DNA of 64,000 nucleotides, from positions 41,425,965-41,489,964 of the forward strand of contig CM026557.1 of the NCBI GenBank assembly GCA_015143295.1, written 5' to 3'. The DNA is from Tetracentron sinense. Taxonomy: Eukaryota; Streptophyta; Magnoliopsida; Trochodendrales; Trochodendraceae. Below are positions 11,101 through 22,879 of the stretch, piece after piece (within the stretch, counting starts at the first letter, position 1; each line of letters begins with the position of its first letter). Under the pieces are notes generated by a model that saw nothing but the letters and a program-made list of their open reading frames with translations, did no database searches and had not been told where the DNA came from. Position numbers and translations under genes: made by a program.

Positions 11101-14100
11101 TTGAATGCCCTCCATTAATTGAATTTCAGCAACAGCTATGAGGGATGACACCAGTATAAGATTCATTTTTAAAAATTGTCATGATTGTTATGAGATGCAC
11201 TATAACTTGCAAATGAAAGGGGACTTCTATATAGCTGTTATATTTTTTATTCTGTGGTACATTCACTTAAGGAATATGTATGAAGAGCTTGCTTTCTATG
11301 AGTCAATTACTTATGATTCCAAGGATTTAGAGGATCATTTAGAGATTGCAGTGGGCAGAGGTCTTTAAATTCCTTGTAGGGCTTTACTTCGTGAATTACT
11401 CACTTTCTTGGTGCTAATACAGTATTACGCAAGGGTATGTATGAAGTTCTTGCATGCCATGAGCCAATTACTTATGGTTCCAATGATTGAGAGGACCATC
11501 TACAGACTTCAGAGAGCAGGGGTCCTTAAATTTCTTGTGGGGCTTAACCTGTGAACTACTCACTCTATCATGCTAACTTAATAACATTCTTCTACAGCTC
11601 GTGAGAGTATATGTGAAGATCTTGTGTTCTAAGAGCCAATTATTTCTTCTACAGCTCTCAAGGTTAGGTTTGAAGAGCTTCTATTCCAAGAGCCAAATAC
11701 TTTTCATGGTTCCGCCTTCCAAGCATGGTATTAAATCTCGCCAAAACTGTTACATAACGGGCGTTACATAAGGCTTTGGTAATATCCGAACTGATACGAA
11801 CTACTTTACGTTTTGCAATGGCCGTTAATATAATATTGGACACTATATTACATATGGTGGGTTTTAGAAAAAAAAATATATATATGGTGGGCTTTAGAAA
11901 TCTATACTAATTTACTCCCCCACCCCCCTTTTCTTTCTCCTCTAGAGCCAAAAATGACCTCCATTTTTTTGAGGGGGTCCAAAACTAGTTCTAAGGCTAC
12001 AATTCAACAATTCAAATCTTTAAACTACTAATAAGAAAAATCAGTTTGGGGATTTTTGATTGGATAAGATTACATTAATTTTTTAAAAAAATTAATGTGT
12101 TAGTTAATCCATATAAGCAAAGCTTAGAACATGGATTTTTGGAGTTCAATTAAAATTTATGAAGGATTTATGACCTAGGTTATATATTCTCATTTTATCC
12201 CATTATGTGTTAATTAAATGGTAAAAGCCATCAAAAAGTGGGATTGGTTACATGTTTTTAACGGTCACCTTCCAATCAAAATCGTTACCAAATGGCGCTA
12301 CGTTTTGGCTCATCACTTACAATGAAACTGTTATTTAGAACCTTGGTTCTAAGTTTGCAACGGAGCATTAATATGTTCGACCATGAATCTTTCAATTTCT
12401 TGTGAAACTTGACATGTTTGAATGCTCACTCTATTGTCATAACATTCTTTTTGGTAGATTATTCATAGCCAAAGTTTATAATTTGTAATTGAATCCTAAT
12501 ATCGTTTTAGGACCGATTCGATTCAAACCAAGATTCAAATCGTAAATTGTAAGATATAATCCATTTTTGTTAAATACTTAATAAATAAAAAAAATTGAAT
12601 AATCTATTATTCAAAATATTTTATTCATATCTATTGATAAAAGCAAGTAATGAACATTTCAGTGCATACACTATACAAAACGTGAATGAGCTCCATAAAA
12701 CAAAACATAACCCCCAATATCATCAATGATAATTCAACAAAACTAAACTCATATAATCATGTTGTATGAGATCAAGTATCAAAAAGAATTTTACAATAAA
12801 AAAATTAATAAAATAAACTATCAAGTGCTCCAAAAATCTAACTCTAACTCCATCATCTTTCTTCTTCCTCATTTCTCTCTTTTTTCTACTTTTTCTTTTT
12901 CAGTTTCACCCAACAGAGAGAAAATCTTAACAGGGGTTTTGGCATGTTTGTAATAGGGTTTTCCCGTTTCTTCTCTCTTCTTAAAAGATGCAAAGTACCT
13001 TTCGAAAATTGAAAGAATTAAAAACATTAATAAATTATTTGTAAGTATTAGTCCGTAATAGGGATTTCATGCTTAAATCGCATGAATCTTGCGATTTGAA
13101 TCACAAATCGAAAGAGATTTAACCCAATTAAGATTTTCACCTGCGAGTTGAATCGTTTTACCTACGATTCGATTCAAATCGTAATATTTGAATTACAAAT
13201 CGCAACAATGTAACAACCATGTTCACAACTCTCAAGGGTAAATGTGAAGAGCTCGTATTCTATGAGCCAATTACTTTTCATGGTTCCATCATGCTTTGTA
13301 ATTTCTAGACATATCGGGCGTACCGCTCAGGTACTCACTAGAATTTCACCTTTCTGGTACGCTGGTTTGAGGTATACTCTACGGTCTATGATATCGCAAC
13401 GTACCGGTATTTGGTGCACATCAGACTGATACTCACCAATATTGTAACGATACTTTGCCGATACTCTTGGCATAGTTGTAAAATCGAGCTATTTTACCAT
13501 TTGGTGTTTGTAAATGCCCTAAAATTCATTCTTTCAACAATTTTTCTTCTCTAATCAATTTCTAATTTAAACAATTCCGTTGTCGATTTTATGTTAAAAA
13601 AAAGGAAGATTTAAGCGTTTGATTTTAAAGTGAAAAAGTTCAATTTTAATTGGTTTAATAAATGAAAATAGGTTGTAATCAACTCAAGATGAGTAGATCT
13701 ATTGATTTCTTGTATTTCATGTATCAAAAATCATTTTTATGAAAAATCAATAATTTTTCATCATTTTTTTGAAAAATTCGGAAACCCTACAATCTTTAAT
13801 ATTTAAAAAATACTTTCAATCTAGTGTTCAATTTAGAACTCGAGCTGGCATGTAGTTAACTGTGGTATTGAGCTTGTATAATATATGTCATTTACTTTAT
13901 GGTTGTAAAGTCAATACTTATGTATTCATTGAATGTAAGGTTTTCATATTTAGATTGTATTTTTTATACTTGGCTAAGTGACTATGGTTTGTATTTTCAT
14001 ACTTGTTTATCAGTATGTTCACATTTTTTAATTTATAAATTCTTAACTCTCACATGTATGGTTGTAAAGGTAATTGAGAGACTTTATTATTTGCCTCAAT

Positions 14101-17100
14101 GAGGAATCCGAAAATTCCGTTCGTTTTCTGGATTCGAAAAGTGCAGATTTTCAAGAACGGGAATCTTATGATATGTTGGGAATCTCTTATGAAATTCATA
14201 CATGTCCGAAACGTATCTTGATGCTTGAAAGTTGGATAGGATGGCGCCCTTACATAAAGATTGTATTGCCTCAAATTTCTATGTTTAGTTTGCTTTAGCT
14301 TATGTCTGCATTAAAAGAAGTTTTATACAAGATATCTAAGGTTTACTTTGCGTATCGAAGAATCTTATTTTTTTTTTCAGGCGTATCAGACCAACACTCC
14401 GATACGTATCCGAAAATCGCCTTACTAATACTCATACTTCATTTTGAACCATGGGTTTCATGGATGTAGAGGAGCATCTAGAGAATTTAAAGATTAATGG
14501 ATCTTTCAATTCTTCCTACTCCATCTTTATCTCCAACATTTGTTGGAGCATTAAATTGGTGGTAGAGTTGGGTGACAGAACCAGGGACCTTGACATCTTT
14601 AGACGGTATGAGAGTATAACTATCAGCAAGAGAAATGCAATTTTCTGACCTACTAATCTTGGACAGAGAACCGTGCCAGAGCTTATTGGTTTAAACAACA
14701 TATTGCTGAATTTTATTTGGGGAGTGATCTTGAGATTATGCACAGTTCTCACGGGTATGTGTGATTTGTGAAGAACTTGTATTCTATGAACCATCTACTT
14801 CTCATGGTTTTGGAAGAGCATCTAAGATTTTAGAGGGCAGGGGATCTTTATATTCTTGTGGGTCTTGACCTGGTGAATGCATTGATTTATTTAGATTCTG
14901 GCAAAAATAATATTGCACGTGTTGGTTTTGTGTTATCCAGGTTACATAGAATGAAGCCTTTACTCCTGGCACTGAGCATTTTTCATTAGTTATTTGTACT
15001 TCTTGCTGTGATTCAATAGCTAAAGAAATAATTACATCTTCTTTGGTATTTAATCTTTTGTTTCTTGTTTTTTGTTTTTACTTTGTTACGTTTCTCAGTG
15101 ATGTTTTTTGCACATCTATACTTTCTAACACATACTGCCTATGTTCCGTGATGCTTCACTACTTCTCTGTACATAATTCCGCAAGACTTATAAGGTCCGG
15201 CACTTTGCTAGTTTTGTCATTTGACAATATGCTTTTACTTTTGAAAACTTGATGCATTGTGCTTATCATCTCTTAGGTTGCAATTCTTGTTAAGACTTCA
15301 AATGCAACAAAATGAATGATTTCAAATCTCATAAAAAATGATAAGACTTGAAATCTCATGATGGTATGAATTAATGTTGTTAAAAACCTTGATAAAGTGA
15401 CTCAAATTTCCTACCAACTACCATAACGAAGTGCAAAATGCCAAGCTTTATAAGTCTCAGCAAAAGAACGAACCCTAATCAAATTTCTGTAAAGAGAATC
15501 AGGGTGAGTGCATGCCATCTTCCTTTATGTTTTCTCTTTTTAGTCTTTACATGACATTGTTTATGAAAAGTATTGTTGTGGTTTGCAATGGGGTAGTCAA
15601 ACTTAAGTAGTAGAGATCTCATTGGGTCACCCACATGACCACAACCATAGTTTAGTGTAGGTGCTCCCACAAACTCCAACCTGAAATGTGTTGTGCGACA
15701 AAAGACGTCATCTTGGGGTACTGTGGCAATGTGAGAAATACAGACAAAATTAGAGATGAAAAGAATACAAAAGAATTTCTACTATGTGGTTATAGGGCTA
15801 ACATTTATTGGCGAAAACAATCAAGAACTTCTACTTTGCAATTATTACATGGTACAAGGATTTTCAACTCTCAAAACAGAGTCAGCTCTCTATGAGAACA
15901 GCTGGGTTTAACTGTGAGTCCTCCTCTTTTTCCCAAGAGCTACTTATTCTCCCCAGAGTCACCACTCTTCCTCTTGAGAAGCGTCCGCTCTTCTTGAGAA
16001 CTACCGGGGCTCTCTCTAGGAGCCCTTTTCACTCATATATCCCCAATTACTATTATAGGATTTTAGAACCTAAATTCAAATCCTAAACCAATTAGGATTT
16101 CCCCAAATTCTATTTCCAAAAGATAACTCCATAATAATGAAGTTCTACATTAAATTGAATTCCAGGCAAATCCCAACAATTTGTATCCTAAATAAGTTCA
16201 GATTTATTTTTAATCTGCTTTTTTTTTCTTTTTTTTTTCTTTTCAGCAAACTGAATTTGTCATGTAACTTTGATTTAACTTACAGTGCATATCCCGGCTG
16301 TTTCTCTCAATGATGACGGAAGATTAGTCGCTGTGTCAGAACATGGGGAAGGCAAGCAGGCAAAAGAGACGGTCAATAAAGAGAAGAGGAAGCTCACTTT
16401 GAACTGCATTCCATTCTCATTGACATGCTTATTGTATAAGAAGTACATCTTGGCTGACCCTACCGCTGAGGAAGAGTCCATCATGGAAACTCTTGTGACT
16501 GTGGTGTTGGATTCCTCTAATCGGCTTGTGTCCCTTTACAAGCCAGGTGGACCAGTTCTCGCATACACGTCAGCTGTTAAGGTTTGTATTCACCTCCTTC
16601 CGAGTTCAAAATTTGACGGTAGGTGAAAACTATAATGCTCGTTAAGGAAGAACATCAAATGAGGCACCATATATAATTGTTTTAGCTGGTTCGGACACCA
16701 GAGATCCTGCAATCTTCTTTGTTTGAACCATGATGATATAAGTAACGGGTAAAGGTAGATTGCCTTTGCCATCATGGTCATGGGAGAACCTGGAGCCCAT
16801 TTGATACATTAATGACTCCCTCATCTGCTGATGATAGTTTCTTAGGACCAGATAGATGGTAACCGAAGGCACTGACTTGAATGCTACACATAAAGAGCCA
16901 TATTACAGAACACACTTCAACCATGTTGTGGTTACTGTGACATACAGCAAATCTTTATCCAATTAAATACATATGAATTAATTTGCTGGCTGTTAAAGTG
17001 GAACATTCTATATTTGCTGTAGGACTGCATTGCGCTTACAAGGCATAGAGTGAAGGAACTCCAGAATATCTTAAATGAAGCCATTTGTGATATGGAAGTT

Positions 17101-17106
17101 GACTAG
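5170..17106 (+). CDS. RRP43: Exosome complex component RRP43 (partial; six 3' exons)
   Basis: RNase PH-like subunit of the eukaryotic RNA exosome core ring, acting in 3'-5' RNA processing and decay in nucleus and cytoplasm; this subunit is generally taken to be structural, not catalytic. Exons read by eye: 5170-5239, 5325-5430, 10243-10309, 10550-10625, 16286-16581 and 17023-17106 (TAG at 17104-17106). All phases join, giving 232 codons. Recognisable stretches in order are [80 protein letters not shown] and NIPFSLTC-like [20 protein letters not shown], matching the plant RRP43 order as I remember it. The family is about 300 residues, so roughly 70 N-terminal residues are absent; I could not find them in 1-5169, and they probably lie left of the window. 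The intron 5431-10242 starts with GC instead of GT. Identity is secure; exon edges are predictions. Confidence 0.9.
5431..8326. other. Left part of the 4.8-kb RRP43 intron
   Basis: Intronic, AT-rich. At 6480-6740 the motif AGTGGGTCCCA recurs about every 60-100 bp. At 7640-7940 there is a faint copia gag-like stretch ([12 protein letters not shown]). No gene is supported. Confidence 0.4.
8336..8917. mobile_element. Mutator-like MITE in RRP43 intron
   Basis: 582 bp with inverted ends (CATAGTTTAAAAAAACGG left; ATGGTTTAAAAAAGCGCCG as the reverse complement of the right) and repeated CGGTTTCGG and GTTACGTAACGG motifs. A perfect 9-bp direct repeat GCTAGTGAT flanks it at 8327-8335 and 8918-8926, the duplication length of Mutator superfamily elements. 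No transposase. Confidence 0.8.
8927..10242. other. Right part of the 4.8-kb RRP43 intron
   Basis: Intronic. At 9070-9140 a cluster of ATATATCG/CGTGATAT motifs suggests another small decayed MITE. The stretch ends in TGTTGTTGCAG, the acceptor for the next exon. Confidence 0.4.
10873..11245. repeat. Imperfect tandem repeat, about 2.5 copies
   Basis: Copies start with GAGGGATGACACC at about 10881, 10972 and 11138. They share AAGATTCAT..TTAAAAAT, then TGTCATGATTGTTATGAGATG and GGACTTCTATATA. It lies inside the RRP43 intron 10626-16285. Confidence 0.7.
11724..12348. mobile_element. MITE related to the 8336-8917 element
   Basis: The ends CATGGTATTAAATC and (reverse complement of right) CAAGGTTCTAAAT are followed inside by AACTGTTACATAACGGGCGTTACAT-type motifs shared with the Mutator-like MITE at 8.3 kb. 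No clear target duplication. Confidence 0.45.
12480..13210. mobile_element. MITE-like element with about 45-bp inverted ends
   Basis: The left end ATTTGTAATTGAATCC...CGATTCGATTC and the reverse complement of the right end ATTTGTAATTCAAAT...GAATCGAATCG pair imperfectly; CGATTTGAATC motifs recur. No transposase, and no target duplication seen. Confidence 0.45.
14900..16285. other. Right part of the 5.7-kb RRP43 intron
   Basis: Intronic. The stretch 15780-16180 (CTCTTGAGAAGC, CTAAACCAATTAGGATTTCC, CCAGGCAAATCCCAACA) resembles a decayed LTR fragment, but no ends could be placed. The pyrimidine tract at 16215-16245 and TTACAG at 16280-16285 form the acceptor. Confidence 0.35.
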
Positions 17107-18058
17107 GCTAAATGCTAATATGGTAGGGTGGATTTCCACAAAAATTTTGGCATTTGAGCAGGTAACTGTTTTGTTTTTTAAATTTTGTACATTCATTATC
17201 TGTTGTTTCTTAGTTGGTCTTTGATTAGTTAACATGGTGAATAGCGGTCCCATTGGCTAATTTTAGTTGAAAATGGGAAATGGTTTGATTTTTACATGTT
17301 GAGAACACTTGATCAGTCATATTTTTTAGGGAATGTAACTGATTGGTGATATTACTTCAAGCACTGGTTAAGTGAATTTATGGAAATTCTGTCCATTGCT
17401 TTGATTTAGAGTATGCCTGCCATGGTTTTGTTAACAAGATCTTTTAGCCAACTCTTTGCTACTCTACTTATGCAGTATCTGAAGCATGCCGTGACTTCGC
17501 TATACATGAGTTGCTAACATAAGACTCATGTCGATCTCTTTGATTATGCTTGCATTTTATTAGTATATATACCTAATCCACAATCAAAACAATATAGAAA
17601 GCAGGGTTTTTGTTTGAATCTGACTTTTTCTTTGGTTTTGTTGAGGAAGCTCTCTTTTTTTTTCTTTTTTTAAAAAGTATCTTCTAAATATATAGTTGCT
17701 AACAGAGGTTTCGCATTTATGTTTGATTACAGTTTGGTTTTATCAATACATATATCAAAACAATATGGAAGGCAGGGGTTTGTTTGAAATTAATTTTTTC
17801 TTTTGTTTTGTTGAGGAAGTTTTTTTTTTTTTCAAGTATCTTTTAAATGTAGTTGCTAACAGAGGTTTCACGTTTATCTTTGATTATGGTTTGGTTTTAT
17901 CAGTATGTTAGAAGGCAGGGGTTTGTTTGAACTAATTTTCTCTTTGACAGGAAGCTCTTTTTTCTTTTTTTCTATATTCTCAAAATATAGTTTCATTTTT
18001 AACCTTAATATATCTTATCCTCAGTTTTGCACCTCAAACAGTGGCGGACCAGGCTGGG
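17107..18058. other. RRP43 3' flank with a three-copy T-rich repeat
   Basis: After the RRP43 stop there is non-coding DNA. From 17580 to 17965 a unit of about 150-190 bp recurs three times: ATAGAAAGCAGGG or GAAGGCAGGGGTTTGTTTG, then TTTTGTTGAGGAAG, a T/C tract and GTTGCTAACAGAGGTTTC. Confidence 0.5.
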
Positions 18059-18066
18059 TTGAGCAC

Positions 18067-18988
18067 AGGGTTGGTTAACGAACAAAGGTGCTCGCAAACA
18101 ACTCGAGCTCAACTCATTAAAAGCCCATTCATTTAATAAATGAGCCGAGCTTGAACATGATTTTTGAGCTCGATTAATATTTGTTTCGAGCTTGAGCACA
18201 CATGTTCTCAGCTCGATAAATACTCAATCGTTAGTCATTGGACGGTCATGATTAATAGTTATGATGATGAGAGCACATATATATGTGAAAGGGCAAGTCC
18301 TTTCAATGCTTCTATTTTCTCAAAAAAATATTTTTATTAATTATTTTATTATTTTTGTACTTGGGTCAATTAAAATATTCGTTGTACGATCTCCCACATG
18401 AAAGAAATATTATTATCCTCATAATTCATATATATATATATATATATATATGAAAGGAGTCGAAGGACACGTCTTTTCTTTGTCATTTTTTTTTTGGATC
18501 GGTAATAATCAGAAATATATTAATGAAAGAAACAGAGAATATTACAATGAAGGATCACAAGAGTGAGTCCGGAACTAAATTACAGACAATAGTGGATAGC
18601 AGTTAAACCCTTCCCGGGTAGTTACAAAAGAAAATGTCTTACCACATCAAACCCTCTCGGATGGCACACTACTGCACCAAGAGCTGCCCAATCTTATAAC
18701 ATACTCTAGATGGAGAGCATGCTCCCAATGGGGACGGCAATCATTTCGTTTGTCATCTTCACTTTTTGCCTTTTTTTTCAAGTCATGTACGTTTTCCACA
18801 TGGGAAAAATAGATTGTAATAATTTTAAAGCCGAGCAAAGCTTGAGTATGAGATTTTTTATGAGCCTAACTTGAACAGAAGTTTTGAAGCTCGACTCGAG
18901 TTCGAGCCGAGTTTGAACACATATAATGTAACAAGCTGAACTTGAACACCCTATTGGCTCGGCTCGGCTTGATATCAACACTAATTAG
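18067..18988. mobile_element. hAT-like MITE (GAGCTCG-rich), split by a LINE tail
   Basis: Rich in GAGCTCGA and GCCGAGCTTGAAC motifs on both arms in inverted sense, as in many plant hAT-like non-autonomous elements that begin AGGGTTG. A possible 8-bp target duplication TTGAGCAC lies at 18059-18066 and 18989-18996. The inner 18487-18748 is a separate LINE insertion. Confidence 0.45.
18487..18748 (-). mobile_element. LINE 3'-tail fragment
   Basis: On the minus strand it ends with TTAATATATTTCTGATTATT, ACCGATCC and a short A run, a standard plant LINE 3' end. The direct repeat TTTGTCAT flanks it at 18479-18486 and 18749-18756. It is 5' truncated to about 260 bp. Confidence 0.6.
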
Positions 18989-18996
18989 TTGAGCAC

Positions 18997-21420
18997 CGAC
19001 TTGCCAGCAGACCCTCAGATCAAGCAACCCTGGAGCAAACCTGTTCTATGACCAATAAGGAACTCTCAGCCCTAATTGCATACTAAATCCCATGTAGATA
19101 AAGAAATTTTTTATTTGTAAATTATAATACCCTTTGTGTTTAAAATTAGTAGTTAGTATATCCATCACAATAAATGTACAATCTGTAGGAAAGAAAAGCA
19201 ATTACGCAAAATTTTTGCTAGTGAGAGAATTGGAAACTCTGGAGGTCATAAAGTTATTTCATCTACATAGTTGCAAACTTTTGTTGAATAAATAAGATGC
19301 CCAGACATTTCTTCGGTAAATAAATATTTTATGTTTTTCTTGTTTGATACTTTTGCAGTGGAAATATATTGGAAAGGTTGTACAGAGAAAACTGCTCCTT
19401 ACTATCCTTTAGTTCTGAGTGAGGGCTTTCCTTTGGGTTAATATGATTTTCTGAAATAATGAAGAGAATTTACAATAATGGCAAGGGCACTAAAAAAAGT
19501 TCTAAATAAAACTGAAGTGTATGAGCTGAAAACCTATTTTACTTACTATTACAAAGATAAGGGAGGCTTTTGGTTAAGCTATACAAATAGCCACTGAATG
19601 GGGGGTTAGTACTTACCACTCAGGAATGCAATTTCGATATATATTTATGCTTACCTATTGCTCCATGGTAAGCATATAGTTAAGGTCTATAAATAGCCAT
19701 TGAAGGGAGGCTCGGAATTCAATTAGCATTTTTTGTTTTGCCGAAGAAAAAGCTTATATAGTGGGTTTGTTCTAAACAACCCTTGTTATACATTGTTACA
19801 TGGACAAAAGGTTGTTCTCTTAAACTTTATATAGTGGGTTTGTTCTAAACAACCCTTTGTTATATACATTGTTACATGTAAAAAAGTTTTTTCTCATAAA
19901 CATTGTTCTGTTTGTCCCATTTCTAAAGCACTCTTTTTAGCTCATAAACATTCCTCGGCCACAAACCACACAAAAAACTTGTTCGGGTACAAAACGAAGT
20001 AGATTTATAAAAAAAATATCTATTTTTTGAACTTTGAGCCTTTTTTTTTGGTCCTCTGAAACAACTGCTGATCTCTTATTGTGAACATTTGAAAATGTTT
20101 CTTGTATTCGTCTTTGTAGGGTTTGATGGAAGCCCCCACCAGTCTCAGTCATGCGAGAAAAAATAGATGGGGTTAAGAATTTGAGGTTTTCACGTACACA
20201 AACGTGTCTTATTAAAACCCAACAAAGGGCAAGCCTAAGGAAGTATATGATTATGCTTTAGCCTTACAAATAGACACTAAAGGAGGGCCAGAACTTTTGG
20301 AGTGTAATCTACCTCATCTTGCAAAGGTTGAAAAAAAGACTAGTTGATCTTGAATCTTGCTATTACTTATGACAAGCTATAAATTTGTCAGTTCCCCACA
20401 GGCCAGAAAGTTGGAAACATGGATGGGCAACACAACCTAGGATGAGCAACACAACCTATCCTATTGCGCTGCCGCCCAGACGTGGTAGAAATGCCGTTAC
20501 GTCACCAAAAAATGCTACTATCACCAGTATGATGCGACAGTCGATGTAGATATGGCGGCCTCAACCATCTGGATGGTAGCACAACAGCTCCCTCTGTTGC
20601 CCATCTTTTCTCAGGAAACGTGGGGTACACTAGTGGAAGAAACGCATGCCTCCCTCTCAAATCACATTTCAATTACAATATTCAGCAACCAACCAAATGA
20701 ATGGCGTGGTTGGTTTTGCTACTTATCATTTACAGTTATACCAGACTGCTACGGACAGGACAGGACCGGACTGACCTAAGCCATTTGGAGGCCTAAAGCG
20801 AAAATTCTAAATGAGACCTTTTTTAAATTTTTTTAATATTATTAAAAAAAATTAACTATAAATGGAGCCTTTTTAATATTATAAATGAGCCTTTTATTTT
20901 TTTTAATATTCTAAATGGAGCCTTTTAATATTTTTTTTTTATTTTTTTAAATGGGGCCTAAAGCAAAGGCTTTGATGGCCTGATGGACTGGTCGGCCCTG
21001 GCTACGGAGACCTGAGACCGGGCTTGCGTCAAATAGGGCTGGGCACAAGCCATTTGTGTGCAGGCATGTGGTCCTGCATAGCGCTCAAATGAGCAGGCCA
21101 TAAGCCAAGCCAACCCTTTTTGGTGCTAGCCCGGTCTCCCATCACAATTTTCTTATAAAGAAAAAATCTGTCACCATTAACTGGTAAGCATCATTTTATT
21201 CAGAGTTTAGTAAGTCTTTCCTAGGCTTGTAGGCTTACAATTCCTTATTAATTAATTACTAATGTGGTCCATTCGAAAAAAGTTTAGGCGACTTTTGGGG
21301 GGCTCTCACCCATCCCAGAAGGGCCCACAATCAGATTGATTCATATCCAGATCATATGGTATGTTGGGAAGGAGAAGTTTCCTGACTTTGGGAATATTTT
21401 AGACAATTTGTAATAGTAAG
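18997..21420. other. Intergenic, no gene recognised
   Basis: AT-rich non-coding DNA. At about 19745-19900 a 75-bp unit containing ATAGTGGGTTTGTTCTAAAC is repeated twice. At 20810-20950 the motif AAATGGAGCCTTTT recurs between T tracts. Confidence 0.4.
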
Positions 21421-22790
21421 ACATGAAATTACTTTTGTCGTCTACTTTTACAACTTTTGTAAAACATAATGCTGATTATGATTAAGTCTGGTATGCAATG
21501 TCGGGGTGGTAGATGTCCATGGAGATCAACCACTTTTCTTTCTCTATCCTTTTCCCCCTTTGTGGATAAGCTTGGGGTTAGGCTGATTGGACTAGGGGGG
21601 GGTTAATGAATGTAGATTTTATCTGTATTCAATTTCTATATGAAATTGCTTGCTCAAATAACTATTCGAATAGGTATCTAGCGGTGCTAATTCAAATAGT
21701 ACTTTTACTACGTTTATAATCATTGGATATAAATTGAAATATTAATATATATGACCGATAGATATTATGGTTTCAGAAGATTAAAATATCCTTGTTAATG
21801 TGTACATTACTACATTTTATATAATCTTAAGACATTAATTTTTTATTTTAGTAATTTGTCCATTTTTTGAAAATAAAAATTTTATTTGTAATTTTTATTT
21901 TTAAAATTTTTATTACTGTAATTGGATGATTGGAATATTACTCGAATTCGAATATCATAATCGGAGTTGGATACAAATACCATATTTCACTATTTGTTGG
22001 ATATTTATTCGAATTCAGATAGTCAGATATGTAATCAAATGTGAAATCGGATATATCACTATCCACTTTGAATTCGCTCCATTGAGAGCTCTATGCTGTA
22101 GTAACACATGAAATCACTTTTATCGTCTATCTATGTACCTTGTAAAGTAGACAGAGTGATTATGATTTAGTTAAGTTTGGTACGCAGCGCGCAATGTTGG
22201 GTGGTGGAGATCCATAAATATCAACCACTTCTCTCTCTCTCTCTCTCTCTTCCTTTGCTGGATAAGCTTGGGGTTAGGCTGATTCAACTCGGGCCAATGA
22301 ATATGTATTCAATTTGTATCTAAATTTGTTTGCTCGAATAGGTATCCATTGGAGCGAATTTAAATAGTACTTTTACTATACGTTCATAATCAGATACAAA
22401 TTCCGATATCATAATAGATACAAATTTCGATAGATATCGATATATATGATTTGATCAATAGATATACATAATTTAATATAAGATTAAAATATCCATATTA
22501 ATATATATATTTTATATAATTTCAAGACATTAATTTTTTTTTTTATAATAAATGAACATAAAATAGTAATTTATCTTTTTTTTAAATAAAATTTTATTTT
22601 GTATTTTTTCCATTTTGGCTTCTTTTTTTTTAGATTTTTATTACTATAATTGCTTATTTGAATATTATCCGAATTCGAATATTATAATCAAAGTTGAATA
22701 GGAATACTTTATTTTACTGTCGGTTAGATATTTAATTGAATTTAGATAGTTGGATATGTAATCGAATACAAAAAAGTGTTTATTAGCTTT
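21421..22790. repeat. Direct tandem duplication, unit about 0.68 kb
   Basis: The copies 21421-22108 and 22109-22790 follow the same order: ACATGAAAT.ACTTTT.TCGTCTA, GATTATGATT, ATCAACCACTT, GGATAAGCTTGGGGTTAGGC, AATAGGTATC, AATAGTACTTTTACTA and TGGATATGTAATCGAA-type ends. They are clearly diverged (many substitutions and small indels), so the duplication is old. Confidence 0.7.
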
Positions 22791-22879
22791 TAGTATTGTT
22801 GCCAAACTCCCTCTTAGTTCACTGCTCTAACTTCAACCTTACTAGAAAAGCAAATTTCCAATCTATAGTATCTCTATCA

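Larger units (their letters stand above)
11265..14900. repeat. Degenerate dispersed/tandem intronic repeat family
   Basis: Units with GAAGAGCTTG..TTCTATGAGCC, AATTACTTATGGTTCC, GAGGA.CATCTAGAGAT and GGCAGGGGTCCTTAAATT recur near 11270, 11440, 11600, 11660, 13230, 14460 and 14750. The series is split by the MITE-like inserts at 11724-12348 and 12480-13210 and a further CGTATC-rich insert around 13300-14440. Confidence 0.6.
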
